64,000 nucleotides of DNA from Verrucomicrobiia bacterium (GCA_011525695.1 WYBX01000041.1:62001-126000); one strand, 5' to 3'. Positions 16,054 through 25,688 are shown, counted from the first letter of the stretch. Made by a program: numbers and translations. The notes: generated from the sequence alone by a model not told the origin.

Positions 16054-16843
16054 GAGTTGGTTCGGTCGGGCGAATATCCTGCTGAATGAGTTTCAGCCGC
16101 GCCTTCAAATAGTCGGAGACGCCGACCACATCGGCACCGATTCCGAACACGCTGTGCCCCTCCTCGACCAACTCGGCGAACGGGGCAATCAAGCCGGCCG
16201 TCATGGCGAATTTTCCATGCTTGCAGGCCACCGCCGCCACGCGCTTGCGGGCGGCGACGACGTCGGGGGCGTCGAGCTGGCCCGCCTTGCCGGTGCGATG
16301 GCTGAAGTCGCCGGGGCCGAACAGAAACCCATCAAAGCCGGGGACTGCGGCAATCTCCTCGACCTGCTCGAGCCCCTTGGGAGACTCGATTTGAAGGATG
16401 ACGATCCGCTCGCGGTTCGAGTGTTCGATATAGTCCTCGAGCGGCAGGAGGCAGAAACGGCCGTCCGCGTTGCCCCCATCGAGCGCCCGTTTGCCGAGCG
16501 GATGAAAGCGAACGTACTCCACGACCTTGCGGGCCTCCTCGGCGCTCGTGACATGCGGCACGATGATGCCGGTGGCATCGGCCTCGAACGGGCGGATATA
16601 GTCGCTGTAACTGCCGCGGGAAACGCGCACGAGGGTGTCGACATCGTGGAGCCGGGCGGCCCGGATCTGGTTCTCGAGCCCGATCCAGTCATTGGGCACG
16701 TGCTCGTTGCACAGCCAGACGGCATCGACGCCGCACAAACCCGCGATTTCGAGCACGCGGGGGTCGGAAAGGTTGACCTTCAGAACCGTCGGAAACTGGC
16801 GCGAACGGAGACGGCGGAGGATTCGACTGGGTCGCAATTTCAT
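16022..16843 (-). CDS. HpcH/HpaI aldolase/citrate lyase family protein
   Basis: This 273-residue class II aldolase-type TIM barrel includes LCGVDAVWLCNEHVPNDW, the metal-ligand glutamate in LQIESPKGLEQV and the metal-ligand aspartate in FGPGDFSHRTG. Relatives cleave 2-keto-3-deoxy sugar acids or 4-hydroxy-2-oxo acids into pyruvate and an aldehyde. Together with the flanking Gfo/Idh and SDR enzymes, a sugar-acid breakdown step is plausible. The ATG at 16843 overlaps the stop of the upstream Gfo/Idh gene as ATGA, and the 3' end overlaps the SDR gene by 32 bp. Confidence 0.88.
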   Translation of the reverse strand: MKLRPSRILRRLRSRQFPTVLKVNLSDPRVLEIAGLCGVDAVWLCNEHVPNDWIGLENQIRAARLHDVDTLVRVSRGSYSDYIRPFEADATGIIVPHVTSAEEARKVVEYVRFHPLGKRALDGGNADGRFCLLPLEDYIEHSNRERIVILQIESPKGLEQVEEIAAVPGFDGFLFGPGDFSHRTGKAGQLDAPDVVAARKRVAAVACKHGKFAMTAGLIAPFAELVEEGHSVFGIGADVVGVSDYLKARLKLIQQDIRPTEPTHEHNASGPYA

Positions 16844-17835
16844 GAGAAGATTTCCTTGATTACCTCGGCCACGGCGACCTGACGGGACTGTTCGCAGCGG
16901 CTGCGGATTCCGCCGATCAAGACGGCCATTAGTTCGATCGTTTCGGAAAACGGGTAGGTTGACCGGCCGGTCTGCACGTAGCTGATGAATTCGGCCAGCT
17001 GGCGCCGGAACGCCGTATAGGTGTCGGCGAGCCGAAGGGTCTTTTCGCCGGCGGTGCCGCAGATGTGGAGGGTGCCGAAGAGCGCGGCGCCGTCTGCGAT
17101 CACGGGCAGCGAGATTTGCACCCCGCTGCGGTGCCGGAGATGAGCCACTTCCAGCCCGGGCTGCGTTTCCAGCCGAACGGTCGCGAATCCCGGGCCCAGC
17201 AGGCGGGCGATGGGTTCGACGAGGTGGATTCCGTAACGCTCCCAGGTCTTGCAACTCAGCCCGGCAATCCAACGGAGTTCTCCGACGCCGAAGTCGATTG
17301 CCAGGGGATCCAGTTCGGGAGAATAGCGAAGCCCGCTCGAGGACTGTATGCGCGCTCCGTGCTGCTGCCAGGAAACGAATGTCTTCAGATCCGAAATTGT
17401 CAGGGCAAGCGGCTTGTCGACAAACACGGGCAGGCCCGCCTCGATGAAGGGTCGCGCCCTTTCCAGGTGATCGAAGCCATCATCGGTGGCGATCAGGACG
17501 GCATCGACCTCGCCGATGACGCTCTGCGGACTTGCCACCACATTCGGAATTTTTGCTGCCCTGGCGACTTGGGGCGCGTCGGCCGGATCATCCGTCCAGA
17601 TATGAGTCACCGTGGCATCCGCGATTCCGACGCTGCCGTCGGGCTGGGCATTCAGGTAGCGAGGAATCACTGGGTAGGGGCAGCCATCCATGGCCGCGCG
17701 GTCGTAGCCGTTGATGATGGCGGACCAGGAGTAGGGGTGACCGTTGCCCGGAATCATCCCTAGCATGGCGAGACGGGCGGGTGTCCGGGGGACAGCATCA
17801 CCTGCGGGTTGAGCTTGGAGTGCGGGGGCAGTCAC
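16840..17835 (-). CDS. Gfo/Idh/MocA family oxidoreductase (module 1, first)
   Basis: This 331-residue protein has a Rossmann-type N-terminus placed unusually late (ARLAMLGMIPGNGHPYSW), DAVLIATDDGFDHLERARPFIEAG and the family EKP-like motif as VDKPLA. A C-terminal alpha/beta domain ends in helices. The family uses NAD(P) to oxidise or reduce hydroxyls of sugars and inositols. The GTG start at 17835 is supported by AGGAG 10 bp upstream. The gene begins 17 bp after the previous Gfo/Idh and ends in a 4-bp ATGA overlap with the aldolase. It is much less similar to the other Gfo/Idh proteins in the window than they are to each other. Confidence 0.85.
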   Translation of the reverse strand: MTAPALQAQPAGDAVPRTPARLAMLGMIPGNGHPYSWSAIINGYDRAAMDGCPYPVIPRYLNAQPDGSVGIADATVTHIWTDDPADAPQVARAAKIPNVVASPQSVIGEVDAVLIATDDGFDHLERARPFIEAGLPVFVDKPLALTISDLKTFVSWQQHGARIQSSSGLRYSPELDPLAIDFGVGELRWIAGLSCKTWERYGIHLVEPIARLLGPGFATVRLETQPGLEVAHLRHRSGVQISLPVIADGAALFGTLHICGTAGEKTLRLADTYTAFRRQLAEFISYVQTGRSTYPFSETIELMAVLIGGIRSRCEQSRQVAVAEVIKEIFS

Positions 17836-17852
17836 GGGAAAGAGGCTCCTGC

Positions 17853-18872
17853 TTACACCGCGGCCGGGAAGGTCGCGTCGCGCACTGAGACTCGCCGGGA
17901 TGTGTCAGCTGAAGCCAGGGCGGCGAGATTGAAGCGGAGTGTCTCCGCCGCGGCTGCGACCGTGCAGAGCCGTGCGGGCTGACCTTCGATTTGGTCCATG
18001 AACGCGTTGGCCTGGGCTATAAATAGAGCATCACGTTCGATGGGAGGTGAATCGTGCCAGGTCCACGCCAGGTCCTTTTCCCCAAAAAACCCCCAGCGCG
18101 GTGGATTGAATTCTATCCTGACGCTGCCACCAGCGGCGTTGAATTGAATCGTGGTTTCGTTGGGCGATTGAAACTGGTTGAGTGAGTAACTCGCAAGCGT
18201 GTCTCCATGGCGGGCGCTGATATGCACCGTGTCCTCTACCGTTACATTGGATAGCACGAGGTGGGCGCAGTCGCAGAGCAGGGAGTCGGCTGGACCGATC
18301 ACGCTTTCCACCCAGTTCACCACATGGGTGAGCGCATCCTGGATGGCGCCGCCGCCCAGGTTGCGCTCGCGGTAATACGTCGACGCGTATCCCGGCCGCA
18401 GCCGGTGAAAAGGTTGCCCGGCGACTGCGACCACCTGATGGATCTTGCCGAGTGCACCGGTCTGGAGGAACGTCCGGGCGTCTGCGAGCACCGGATGAAC
18501 ATGGTACACATACGCAACGGCGCTTTGTCGGGAGGATACTGCGCACGCCTGCAGCAATTCTTCGATGCGATCAAGGGAATGGGACAGCGGTTTTTCGATC
18601 AACACATGACAGCCGGCAGCCAGGGCGGCCAAGGCGAGGGGCACATGGGTGGGTGCCGGAGTGCAAATGACGACCATGCGGGGGCGGAACTGCCGGAGGC
18701 CCTCCTCCCAGCTTGCGCAGGACGGCAACCCATACGTGGCGGCAACCCTATCCCGCGCTTCGGCTACCGGGTCGCAAACCGATGCCATCGCCCGGCCGGT
18801 TTGGAGAAAACAGCGGGCATGGCGTTCCCCAATGCTGCCACAGCCGATGACGAGAACTGTAGGATTGGACAT
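17853..18872 (-). CDS. Gfo/Idh/MocA family oxidoreductase (module 1, second)
   Basis: This 339-residue protein has the N-terminal dinucleotide motif VLVIGCGSIGERHARCFLQT, ICTPAPTHVPLAL and the EKPLSHS motif, with YHVHPVLADAR and GGGAIQDALTHVVNWVES in the substrate domain. It is clearly paralogous, throughout its length, to the protein at 52370-53440. It is the first gene of the minus-strand operon Gfo/Idh, Gfo/Idh, aldolase, SDR, divergent from gntR with an 83-bp shared upstream region holding a candidate operator. ATG 18872 was chosen; a GTG lies one codon upstream. The substrate is presumably a cyclic sugar or sugar acid. Confidence 0.92.
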   Translation of the reverse strand: MSNPTVLVIGCGSIGERHARCFLQTGRAMASVCDPVAEARDRVAATYGLPSCASWEEGLRQFRPRMVVICTPAPTHVPLALAALAAGCHVLIEKPLSHSLDRIEELLQACAVSSRQSAVAYVYHVHPVLADARTFLQTGALGKIHQVVAVAGQPFHRLRPGYASTYYRERNLGGGAIQDALTHVVNWVESVIGPADSLLCDCAHLVLSNVTVEDTVHISARHGDTLASYSLNQFQSPNETTIQFNAAGGSVRIEFNPPRWGFFGEKDLAWTWHDSPPIERDALFIAQANAFMDQIEGQPARLCTVAAAAETLRFNLAALASADTSRRVSVRDATFPAAV

Positions 18873-18926
18873 CACAGCGGTATGGTCTGGCAGCAGGGAC
18901 GACGCGAGAATTCCGTCTTGCCAGCC

Positions 18927-18938
18927 CGTGTATACGAG
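18927..18938. promoter_or_regulatory. Candidate GntR operator between gntR and the divergent Gfo/Idh operon
   Basis: CGTGTATACGAG matches the perfect palindrome at 19839 in 10 of 12 bases. FCD-type GntR proteins typically bind short palindromes with a TGTATACA-like core. Its position, about 18 bp before the gntR ATG and about 55 bp before the divergent start, suits autoregulation and control of both sides. Confidence 0.65.
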
Positions 18939-18955
18939 GGTATTTCCGTTGCATA

Positions 18956-19705
18956 ATGAAGAATGTCAACTCCGATGTGGCCTACGATTTCATTCGCAAG
19001 GGTATACTGGCGGGAGAATTCTCCCCTGGACACCCGCTGATGACGAATGAGTTGGCGAAAGTGATCGGAGTGAGCCGAACGCCGGTCCGGGATGCTTTGC
19101 GCCAGTTGGAGGCCGACGGATTGGTGGTTATACGTCCCAGAGTCGGTGCAAGTGTCCGGACGATGGATCTGTCGGAATTTCGCCAAATCTGTGGAGTCAG
19201 GTTGGCATTGGAGAGCTATGCGGCCGGGCTGGCCGCAGAAAACCGAAGTGAGGCGGAGCTGGTTGAAATGCGGTTGGCGCTCGAGAACATGCGGCGGCTC
19301 ACGGAGAAAATTGTCGGGGTGGAGAATGAACAGCCGTTGCTGACCGAACTTGTCCGGGAGGACGTGCGATTTCATGTTGCCCTCATGACAGCGGCCAAGA
19401 ACGATCTGATGAAGAAGGAGATACTGCGGCTTCATCTGATCAACCGGGTGGTCTCGGCCCCAATGCCAAGCGAGGCGAATGCCCGCCTCGAAAAGTCCGA
19501 GCGGGACCAGCGTCGACGGGCGGTCCTTTCCGAGCACCAGGCCATTTTCGACGCGGTCGTCCAAGGGGAATCGCAGCTGGCGAAGGCGGCCATGGAGAGG
19601 CATATCCAGGACATCATCGACCACAGCATCCTGATGATGGGGCAGGCGGCGAACGCCATGGTGACTCGGGAGCTGACCGAGGAAGAATTGAGTTACACGG
19701 CATAG
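18956..19705 (+). CDS. GntR family transcriptional regulator (FadR/FCD subfamily)
   Basis: This 249-residue protein has an N-terminal winged helix (ILAGEFSPGHPLMTNELAKV, VSRTPVRDALRQLEADGL) followed by an all-helical FCD ligand-binding domain. Metal-ligand type residues are visible in the FCD segment (DVRFHVALM, LSEHQAIFDAV, MERHIQDII). Such regulators usually bind a sugar acid or other carboxylate and derepress catabolic genes. It is divergent from the Gfo/Idh-aldolase-SDR operon and precedes the TonB receptor. Similar palindromes in front of both suggest it controls both. The start at 18956 fits the short N-terminal lead of the family. Confidence 0.93.
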   Translation: MKNVNSDVAYDFIRKGILAGEFSPGHPLMTNELAKVIGVSRTPVRDALRQLEADGLVVIRPRVGASVRTMDLSEFRQICGVRLALESYAAGLAAENRSEAELVEMRLALENMRRLTEKIVGVENEQPLLTELVREDVRFHVALMTAAKNDLMKKEILRLHLINRVVSAPMPSEANARLEKSERDQRRRAVLSEHQAIFDAVVQGESQLAKAAMERHIQDIIDHSILMMGQAANAMVTRELTEEELSYTA

Positions 19706-19815
19706 CCGGAGAACGAGCGGCTGTCCTTTCGAGACGTTGGTTTGTCCCGTGCGATCGGGAGAGCCATTTGGGGATCAACTCCGGGTGAAGTGACGGAGGC
19801 GAAGGAAGAAAGGGG

Positions 19816-19850
19816 TTGACTTCCCGGCCGAGCATGCGCGTGTATACACG
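19816..19850 (+). promoter_or_regulatory. Promoter with overlapping GntR-type operator upstream of the TonB receptor
   Basis: A TTGACT box (19816-19821) is followed after about 19 bp by TGTATA. The latter lies inside the perfect 12-bp palindrome CGTGTATACACG (19839-19850), 43 bp before the receptor's ATG. An operator overlapping the -10 element would be expected to mediate repression. The spacing is longer than ideal, so the promoter reading is less certain than the palindrome. Confidence 0.62.
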
Positions 19851-19892
19851 TTGTTACGGTCTACCTCCTCCCAACACCCCGCTGAAAAACCC

Positions 19893-22148
19893 ATGAAACC
19901 CATCCATCGTTTCCGATCGCTTGCCTTGCCGGTGCAGATTTCCCTGGTATTCGCCCTTGGAGGGGCGGCATCCTCGTTCGGTCAAGTCGCCCCTGCTCCG
20001 AGCAGCACCCGGGCGGAGGAGGACGAATCCAAGCCGGCGGAAGTCGTGAAGCTCTCCGCCTTCACCGTCACCGAGCAGTCCGACCGGGGCTATTCGGCGA
20101 CCCAGGCGATCGGCGCCACCCGCACGGCGCAGGCGATCAAGGACATCGCGCAGACCGTACTCGTCGTGAACCAAGCCTTGTTGGAGGACATCGGCGCTGG
20201 CGAACAAATCGAAGCATTGAAATACATCAGTGGTGTATCCCAAGAGAGCAATAGCGGCGACAACTTCACGCTTCGTGGATACTCGCTCGGCTCGGCTTAT
20301 GCGGACGGGATGCCGGACAACCAGCGGCAACAGAACGTCGGATCTGAGCCGTTCATGTTCGAGCGACTGGAAGTGTTCAAAGGTCCGTCTGCAATTGTGT
20401 ATGGCTCCCATTCTCCGGGAGGTGTGGTCAATCGGGTGCGCAAGGCGGCGGACCTCAGCCGGCCTTCGGGTGGCACGATTGGCGCGACTCTGGGAAACTA
20501 CGGCCAGATGAGGGCCGATTTGGACTACATGAGTCGCCTGGGCGATAACTTTGCCTACCGCATTGTTGGCATATGGCGGGATGAGGATCTCTTCAAGGGG
20601 ACACCGGTGCGGTTCGCGTACGCGAAGCGCTGGAATCTCAATCCCTCGATCGTATGGCGAATCAACGAGCGGGCTCAGCTCAAGATGGTCGGCGAGATCA
20701 TGTGGGAAGATCATTTCAAACACTGGGGGGATGCATTTGCTCTGCGCCCATTTGGGAAGGATGGACCGACCACCTTCAGTACCGGACTCCTGCCGCGGCA
20801 GTGGACCATTTCCGATTCGAGCGGTTACAACCACAATAACAAGCACGGGCTCACGACGTCCTTGGAACTCCAGCCCGCGGACCGCTGGTCATTGCGACTG
20901 CTGAACACGGTTTCCAAGTGGGACCACGAGACCAACGACTGGGTGCCCAATGGCATCAACGCGGACAATCGGACGATGCCCCGGCGTCATCGACTGACCA
21001 TCAACGACGACTTTCTCACTGCCACCGCGATTGACACGGTGTTCGGATTCGACACCGGGCCGGTCAAGCACCAGGTCGTCGCACTCGCTCAATACAATCG
21101 CGGACACGACGAGGAGGTTTGGGTTCAGGACACCAATCTGCTGAACATCGACGTCCTGGCGCCGAATTACTACCAATCGGTGACGGGCGGCACAGGCCGG
21201 TTCATCAATCCGAACCCGAAGCTGAACGTCGCTCTCGATCCTGCGGTGATCGACACCTTCATCACCCCACGGCTCGATCGCGCCAATACCTCGCGAAGCC
21301 ACCTCTGGAGCCTTTCGGCGCAGGATCAGATGAAGTTCTTCCAGGACCGGCTGCAGGTGGTCGGCGGCGTCCGCTATGACAACAGTGCGGGACAGACGGA
21401 CAACCGCCTGACCGAGGTTGAGGGGACAAACAATCGCAGCAGCAATCTCACGTACAAGTTCGGGACGGTGTTCGAAGTGATTTCAGGACTCAACGTTTAT
21501 TATAATTATAGTGAGACATTCGCCCCCAATTTCGGCACCCAACCCGACGGCACGACTTTCAAGCCCCGCGAGGGCATAATCAACGAGGTTGGTGTCAAGT
21601 CGTCACTCTGGAATGGCAAGTTGAGTGGGACGCTGGCAGTCTTTAAGCTCGAACAGACGAATCTGATCCAGAACGACCCCGATCCGCTGCGAGCTGCAGC
21701 TGGATGGAGGGTTCAAAGCGCCCTGAATCGGGTTGAGGGCGTGGAGGCAGACATCGTGGTGAACCCCCTGCCCAACTGGGAAATCATGCTCAGTGGCTCA
21801 TCCATCTCGATTGAACAGCCCAACGGACTGGTGCCGCGTGGCATCCCGGAGAAGACCGCGGCGTTCTGGACTCGTTACGGATTTTCGCAAGGTAGGCTGC
21901 AAGGCCTCAATCTTGGCGGCGGTGTGAGCTGGAGCGGTCCCGCTCCGCTCGAGTCCGGCAACAACTACTTTGGCAAGGATGTCGCGACCGGCGACGTGTT
22001 TGCCAGTTATCGATGGAAGAAATACCACTTCCAGCTGAATCTCTCCAATGTTACCGACGAGTATTATCTCTTTCTCGGTGTAAATCAGACAATCCTGTAT
22101 CAAGCGCCAGCCCGGTTGATCAAATTCACGGTTCGCTACAGCTTCTGA
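19893..22148 (+). CDS. TonB-dependent receptor
   Basis: This 751-residue outer-membrane protein has a signal peptide (residues 1-33, ending near SSFGQ) and the plug leader VVKLSAFTVTE typical of Opitutaceae receptors. The plug domain follows (LKYISGVSQES, NFTLRGYSLGSAYADGMPD, ERLEVFKGPSAIVYGSHSPG). A beta-barrel ends in the aromatic C-terminus KFTVRYSF. It should import a ligand too large for porins, here presumably glycan fragments. No SusD partner is seen. ATG 19893 is chosen because the signal peptide begins there. A GntR-type palindrome overlaps the probable promoter. The next 230 bp contain no recognisable gene. Confidence 0.93.
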   Translation: MKPIHRFRSLALPVQISLVFALGGAASSFGQVAPAPSSTRAEEDESKPAEVVKLSAFTVTEQSDRGYSATQAIGATRTAQAIKDIAQTVLVVNQALLEDIGAGEQIEALKYISGVSQESNSGDNFTLRGYSLGSAYADGMPDNQRQQNVGSEPFMFERLEVFKGPSAIVYGSHSPGGVVNRVRKAADLSRPSGGTIGATLGNYGQMRADLDYMSRLGDNFAYRIVGIWRDEDLFKGTPVRFAYAKRWNLNPSIVWRINERAQLKMVGEIMWEDHFKHWGDAFALRPFGKDGPTTFSTGLLPRQWTISDSSGYNHNNKHGLTTSLELQPADRWSLRLLNTVSKWDHETNDWVPNGINADNRTMPRRHRLTINDDFLTATAIDTVFGFDTGPVKHQVVALAQYNRGHDEEVWVQDTNLLNIDVLAPNYYQSVTGGTGRFINPNPKLNVALDPAVIDTFITPRLDRANTSRSHLWSLSAQDQMKFFQDRLQVVGGVRYDNSAGQTDNRLTEVEGTNNRSSNLTYKFGTVFEVISGLNVYYNYSETFAPNFGTQPDGTTFKPREGIINEVGVKSSLWNGKLSGTLAVFKLEQTNLIQNDPDPLRAAAGWRVQSALNRVEGVEADIVVNPLPNWEIMLSGSSISIEQPNGLVPRGIPEKTAAFWTRYGFSQGRLQGLNLGGGVSWSGPAPLESGNNYFGKDVATGDVFASYRWKKYHFQLNLSNVTDEYYLFLGVNQTILYQAPARLIKFTVRYSF

Positions 22149-22378
22149 GCTCCCGAGCGTCCTCGCAACTCGTGGAGTGACGGTGGCTACCGCCCAGTTA
22201 CGCGGTGCGAAAGCCCTCCTTCATGAGGCACGATTCCGATCAGATTCTATTGCGGGGATCTCGGCATCCTCGTCAAGGTAACCGAACGACGAAGCGCCAC
22301 CTGTCCGACAGTTTCAGGCTTCCGAGCCGGTCGGGGCGTGCGGGCGGCAGATCCCCATGAAGTCTCCAAGCGACCGCC

Positions 22379-24004
22379 ATGATCCATCCGACGCATCCCA
22401 TCACCCGCCGCGGCTTCATCCGCAGTGCCGGAATCACGGCGGTAGCTTCATCGGCGGGAGCGGTAAGCGCGGGCGCGAGCACAGCATCGCAGCCCGTCGT
22501 TTCCGCTAGAACCCGTCAGCGCAGTGGCAAGGGCCCGAACGTGCTGGTGGTGATGAGCGATCAGCATCGGGCGGACTACATGGGTTGTGCGGGACATGCG
22601 GGTTTGCGTACCCCCGGCTGGGATCGCCTCGCCAGGGAGGGGGTGCGCTTCTCGAACGCGTACTGTGGCTTTCCGCTGTGCTGCCCATCCCGGATGAGTT
22701 TTCTGACGGGTCGCCGGCCCTCTGAAATCGACTGCAACGACAACGTCACCCAGCTGGGCAGCGATTTGCCGACGATGGCGCACGGATTCTCCGCCGCCGG
22801 CTACGAGACCGTCCTGGCGGGCAGGATGCACATCATCGGCTTCGATCAGCGGCATGGATTTTCCGAGCGAATCCTGCCCGATGTTCCTGGAACCGCATTT
22901 TTCAATGCGGGCAGCTGGGGCCAGCGGATCCTGGGCCCGCTCCGCGATGCGACGGGTGCGGGGGTGCAGAGCCTGCTGAAGAGCGGGCCGGGCCATCAGG
23001 CATTTCACACCTATGATGCCACGGTCGTCGATCGGGCAATCGCGTGGATGGACAACTGGTCCCGGCAAGCGGCGGACGGCCGCCCCCCATTCTTTATGGT
23101 GGCAGGACTGATCCTGCCGCATCCGCCCTTTGTGGCCTTGCCGGAGGACTTCGATGCCGTCCGCAGCACCTATTCGGACAAGGATCTGCCTGACCCACGT
23201 GTGAGCACCCTGCACCCGCTTCACCGCGAGATGCGCGAAAAGAAAGGCTATGCGCGCCCGGAGGTCACGAAAGAGGCGCGGCTACGCACCCTGCGGGCAT
23301 ACGCCGCAAACTGCCGGCACACGGATCGCTTGATCGAGCGCCTCCTGGCCTGCCTGGACGAACGCGGGCTGACCGAGAATACCATCGTCGTCTACGTTTC
23401 GGATCATGGCGAGCAGATGGGTGCGCATGGGCTATGGGGCAAAAATGCATTTTACGAGGAGTCGATGCGAGTGCCGTTGCTGATGCGGTGGCCGGGCGGG
23501 CTGGAGGGAAATCGCGTCATCGCCCCCTGTGTGTCTCTGGTCGACCTCGGCTCGACTGTGCTGCGGCTGGCGGGCCACGATCCGGTGCCGCGCGCCGATC
23601 CGGAGGGCTTTGCTCCACTCCTGCGCGAAACCCGCTCGTCCGGGACCGAAACAGCTGTGGTGATCGAAGGCGTGTTCAAGGGAGATATTCCCGCCCGCAC
23701 CGTTCGCCGCGGAGCCTGGCGTTACTCCTGCTACCACGATCATGGGGAGGAACTCTATGATCTGGCAACGGATCCGGGGGAGTTCCGCAACCTGGCCGGC
23801 GATCCGGCCCATCGGCAGGTCAGGGACGAACTCGCGGCCATCGCCGCCGGCGGCTGGGCGCCTGCCGCTTTGCAGGCGCAGATCCGGCTGCGCAACCGGG
23901 AACTGCCATTGATCCGGACCTCGATTGAATCCTCGGACCTGATCGAGCCCGATCGTCCCTGGCATCTCGGCCGCGATCTGAACAATTTTGTCAACTCCGG
24001 ATGA
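22379..24004 (+). CDS. Exported sulfatase (arylsulfatase/alkaline phosphatase superfamily), Tat-type signal
   Basis: This 541-residue protein has a twin-arginine leader (ITRRGFIRSAGITAVASSAG). The sulfatase core starts NVLVVMSDQHRADYMG. The formylglycine motif is C-C-P-S-R with Cys101 (PLCCPSRMSFLTGRRP), followed by YVSDHGEQMGAHGLWGK, which contributes metal ligands. Activity needs a formylglycine-generating enzyme acting before or during export, which is not in this window. The gene is followed by an SSS symporter 79 bp downstream, suggesting desulfation linked to uptake. The sulfated substrate is unknown. Confidence 0.93.
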   Translation: MIHPTHPITRRGFIRSAGITAVASSAGAVSAGASTASQPVVSARTRQRSGKGPNVLVVMSDQHRADYMGCAGHAGLRTPGWDRLAREGVRFSNAYCGFPLCCPSRMSFLTGRRPSEIDCNDNVTQLGSDLPTMAHGFSAAGYETVLAGRMHIIGFDQRHGFSERILPDVPGTAFFNAGSWGQRILGPLRDATGAGVQSLLKSGPGHQAFHTYDATVVDRAIAWMDNWSRQAADGRPPFFMVAGLILPHPPFVALPEDFDAVRSTYSDKDLPDPRVSTLHPLHREMREKKGYARPEVTKEARLRTLRAYAANCRHTDRLIERLLACLDERGLTENTIVVYVSDHGEQMGAHGLWGKNAFYEESMRVPLLMRWPGGLEGNRVIAPCVSLVDLGSTVLRLAGHDPVPRADPEGFAPLLRETRSSGTETAVVIEGVFKGDIPARTVRRGAWRYSCYHDHGEELYDLATDPGEFRNLAGDPAHRQVRDELAAIAAGGWAPAALQAQIRLRNRELPLIRTSIESSDLIEPDRPWHLGRDLNNFVNSG

Positions 24005-24083
24005 ATCTCGTCAACCCAACGACCGTCGCTCCGCTTCCCCCCACCACCAGACGAACCCCGAACCCCGAGGGGCAACCACGGCC

Positions 24084-25643
24084 ATGACCTCGACCAACCT
24101 GACCGCATGGGACTGGTTCGTGGTGAGTGCGTATGTCCTCCTCACTTTCGGCACGGCCTTGTGGGCACGCCGGGGGCAGCAGACCGGCGAGGACTACTTT
24201 CTGGCGGGTCGCAAGACCGGGTGGCTGCTGGTCGGCGTCAGCATGTATGCCACGCTCTTCAGCACGATCAGTTTCGTGGCGGTACCAGCCGAAGCCTACC
24301 GCAACGGCATGCTGCTCAGTCTCAATTCGGTGGGATACTTCCTGTTCACCCCGCTGGCGGTCTGGCTCTTCCTGAGATTTTTCTATCGGGCGGGGACATT
24401 CACCGCTTACGAGTACCTCGGGCGGCGCTTCGGACCGTCCACCCGCACCCTCGGGAGCTTGATTTTCATCATCGCCCGCTGCCTGACCGGCGCGATGATT
24501 TTCTACGCCTCCGCCAAGGCGTTCGAAACGCTCGTCGGCTGGAGGCCGGAATTCACCGTGCTCGCAGTCGGGACCGTGACCATCGCCTACAGCTACATTG
24601 GGGGCATGAGGGCGATCCTGCTCACCAATTTCTTTCAGACCGTGGTCATCCTTTCAGGACTCGCCGTCATTGTATTCAAGCTTTCCGCCGCGGCAGACTT
24701 CGACTTTGCGGCCGTGTGGGCTTTTGCCCGGGAGAATGGCCGGACCTACGAATTTGCGGCCACCAAGGAGTTCTTCTCCTTCGATCTCTACATTCGTTAC
24801 ACTTTCTGGTTGTGGCTGCTGTATTCGTTCACGGCTCCGTTGTCCAACTATGGAACGGACCAACTCGTCGTGCAGGGGTTGCTGGCCAGTTCGTCCTACG
24901 GCACTGCCAAACGCGCCATCACGTTGAAGACCCTTGGCACGCTGCCGATCATGCTGACGTTCTATTTTTGCGGCCTGCTCTTGTATTATTATTATAACCG
25001 GCTGGGCACGCCCCCTGTCGGAGTGGAGGCGGATGGGATTATGGGCTGGTACATCACCACCGTACTTCCGGTTCCGATTCCAGGACTGATTGCCGCCGCG
25101 CTGGTTGCCGCACTGATGTCATCCTTTGATTCGACTCTGAACACCCTTTCCACCGTATTCACGATCGACATCCTGAAGCGGAAGGACGGGGCTGAACTGC
25201 TGCGGTTGGGCAGGCGGCTGACACTGCTCTGGGGCGGAATTATGATCGGGCTGGCGCTTGGGGTGATCGAAGCCGGCAAGCGCGTGGAAACAACCGTCTT
25301 CGAAATCAACCTGGTTTGGGCGAATCTTTGGGGCGTTCTCCTGGTCGTCATGCTGGCTGGCATCCTTTTCCCCCGCTGCACGGCGCGTGGCGCAGTCGTC
25401 GGCATCGTCGCGGGCAGCATCATCAATCTCACCCTCCCCTGGTTTCTCTATTTTGGAACGCCGGCAGACGAACGGATCGGTTTTATCTGGCTGGGCGTCC
25501 CCGGATGGGTTGCCACGGCGCTTTCGCTGGCTGTCTTCGCCGGTCATCGGGTGAAGAGCGCCGCGGAACTCGACGGGTTGACCTGGGGGACGGTCGTGCG
25601 TGAGCCGGACGCCGCCATCAGCGAACCAGCGAAATCTTTATGA
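24084..25643 (+). CDS. Sodium:solute symporter family protein (SSS)
   Basis: This 519-residue inner-membrane protein has about 13 hydrophobic segments and SSS landmarks: RGQQTGEDYFLAGRKTGWLL, FTAYEYLGRRFGP, TIAYSYIGGMRAILLTNFFQ, and AALVAALMSSFDSTLNTLST, the Na+-site region. SSS proteins import sugars, sialic acids, amino acids or vitamins with sodium. Neighbouring sialidase-fold and NanA-like genes make a nonulosonate or sugar-acid substrate attractive but unproven. ATG 24084 was chosen over an upstream in-frame start because the family begins just before the first membrane segment. Its TGA overlaps an ATG at 25640. Confidence 0.92.
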   Translation: MTSTNLTAWDWFVVSAYVLLTFGTALWARRGQQTGEDYFLAGRKTGWLLVGVSMYATLFSTISFVAVPAEAYRNGMLLSLNSVGYFLFTPLAVWLFLRFFYRAGTFTAYEYLGRRFGPSTRTLGSLIFIIARCLTGAMIFYASAKAFETLVGWRPEFTVLAVGTVTIAYSYIGGMRAILLTNFFQTVVILSGLAVIVFKLSAAADFDFAAVWAFARENGRTYEFAATKEFFSFDLYIRYTFWLWLLYSFTAPLSNYGTDQLVVQGLLASSSYGTAKRAITLKTLGTLPIMLTFYFCGLLLYYYYNRLGTPPVGVEADGIMGWYITTVLPVPIPGLIAAALVAALMSSFDSTLNTLSTVFTIDILKRKDGAELLRLGRRLTLLWGGIMIGLALGVIEAGKRVETTVFEINLVWANLWGVLLVVMLAGILFPRCTARGAVVGIVAGSIINLTLPWFLYFGTPADERIGFIWLGVPGWVATALSLAVFAGHRVKSAAELDGLTWGTVVREPDAAISEPAKSL

Positions 25644-25688
25644 TGAACCCCAAATCCATACACAAAGTCGGAAATGATGTCGCGGGCA

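Noticed and set aside
19893-22148. SusC/SusD-type polysaccharide utilisation locus
   Set aside because: The receptor is a plain TonB-dependent receptor with no SusD-like partner, and no Bacteroidota-style arrangement is present.
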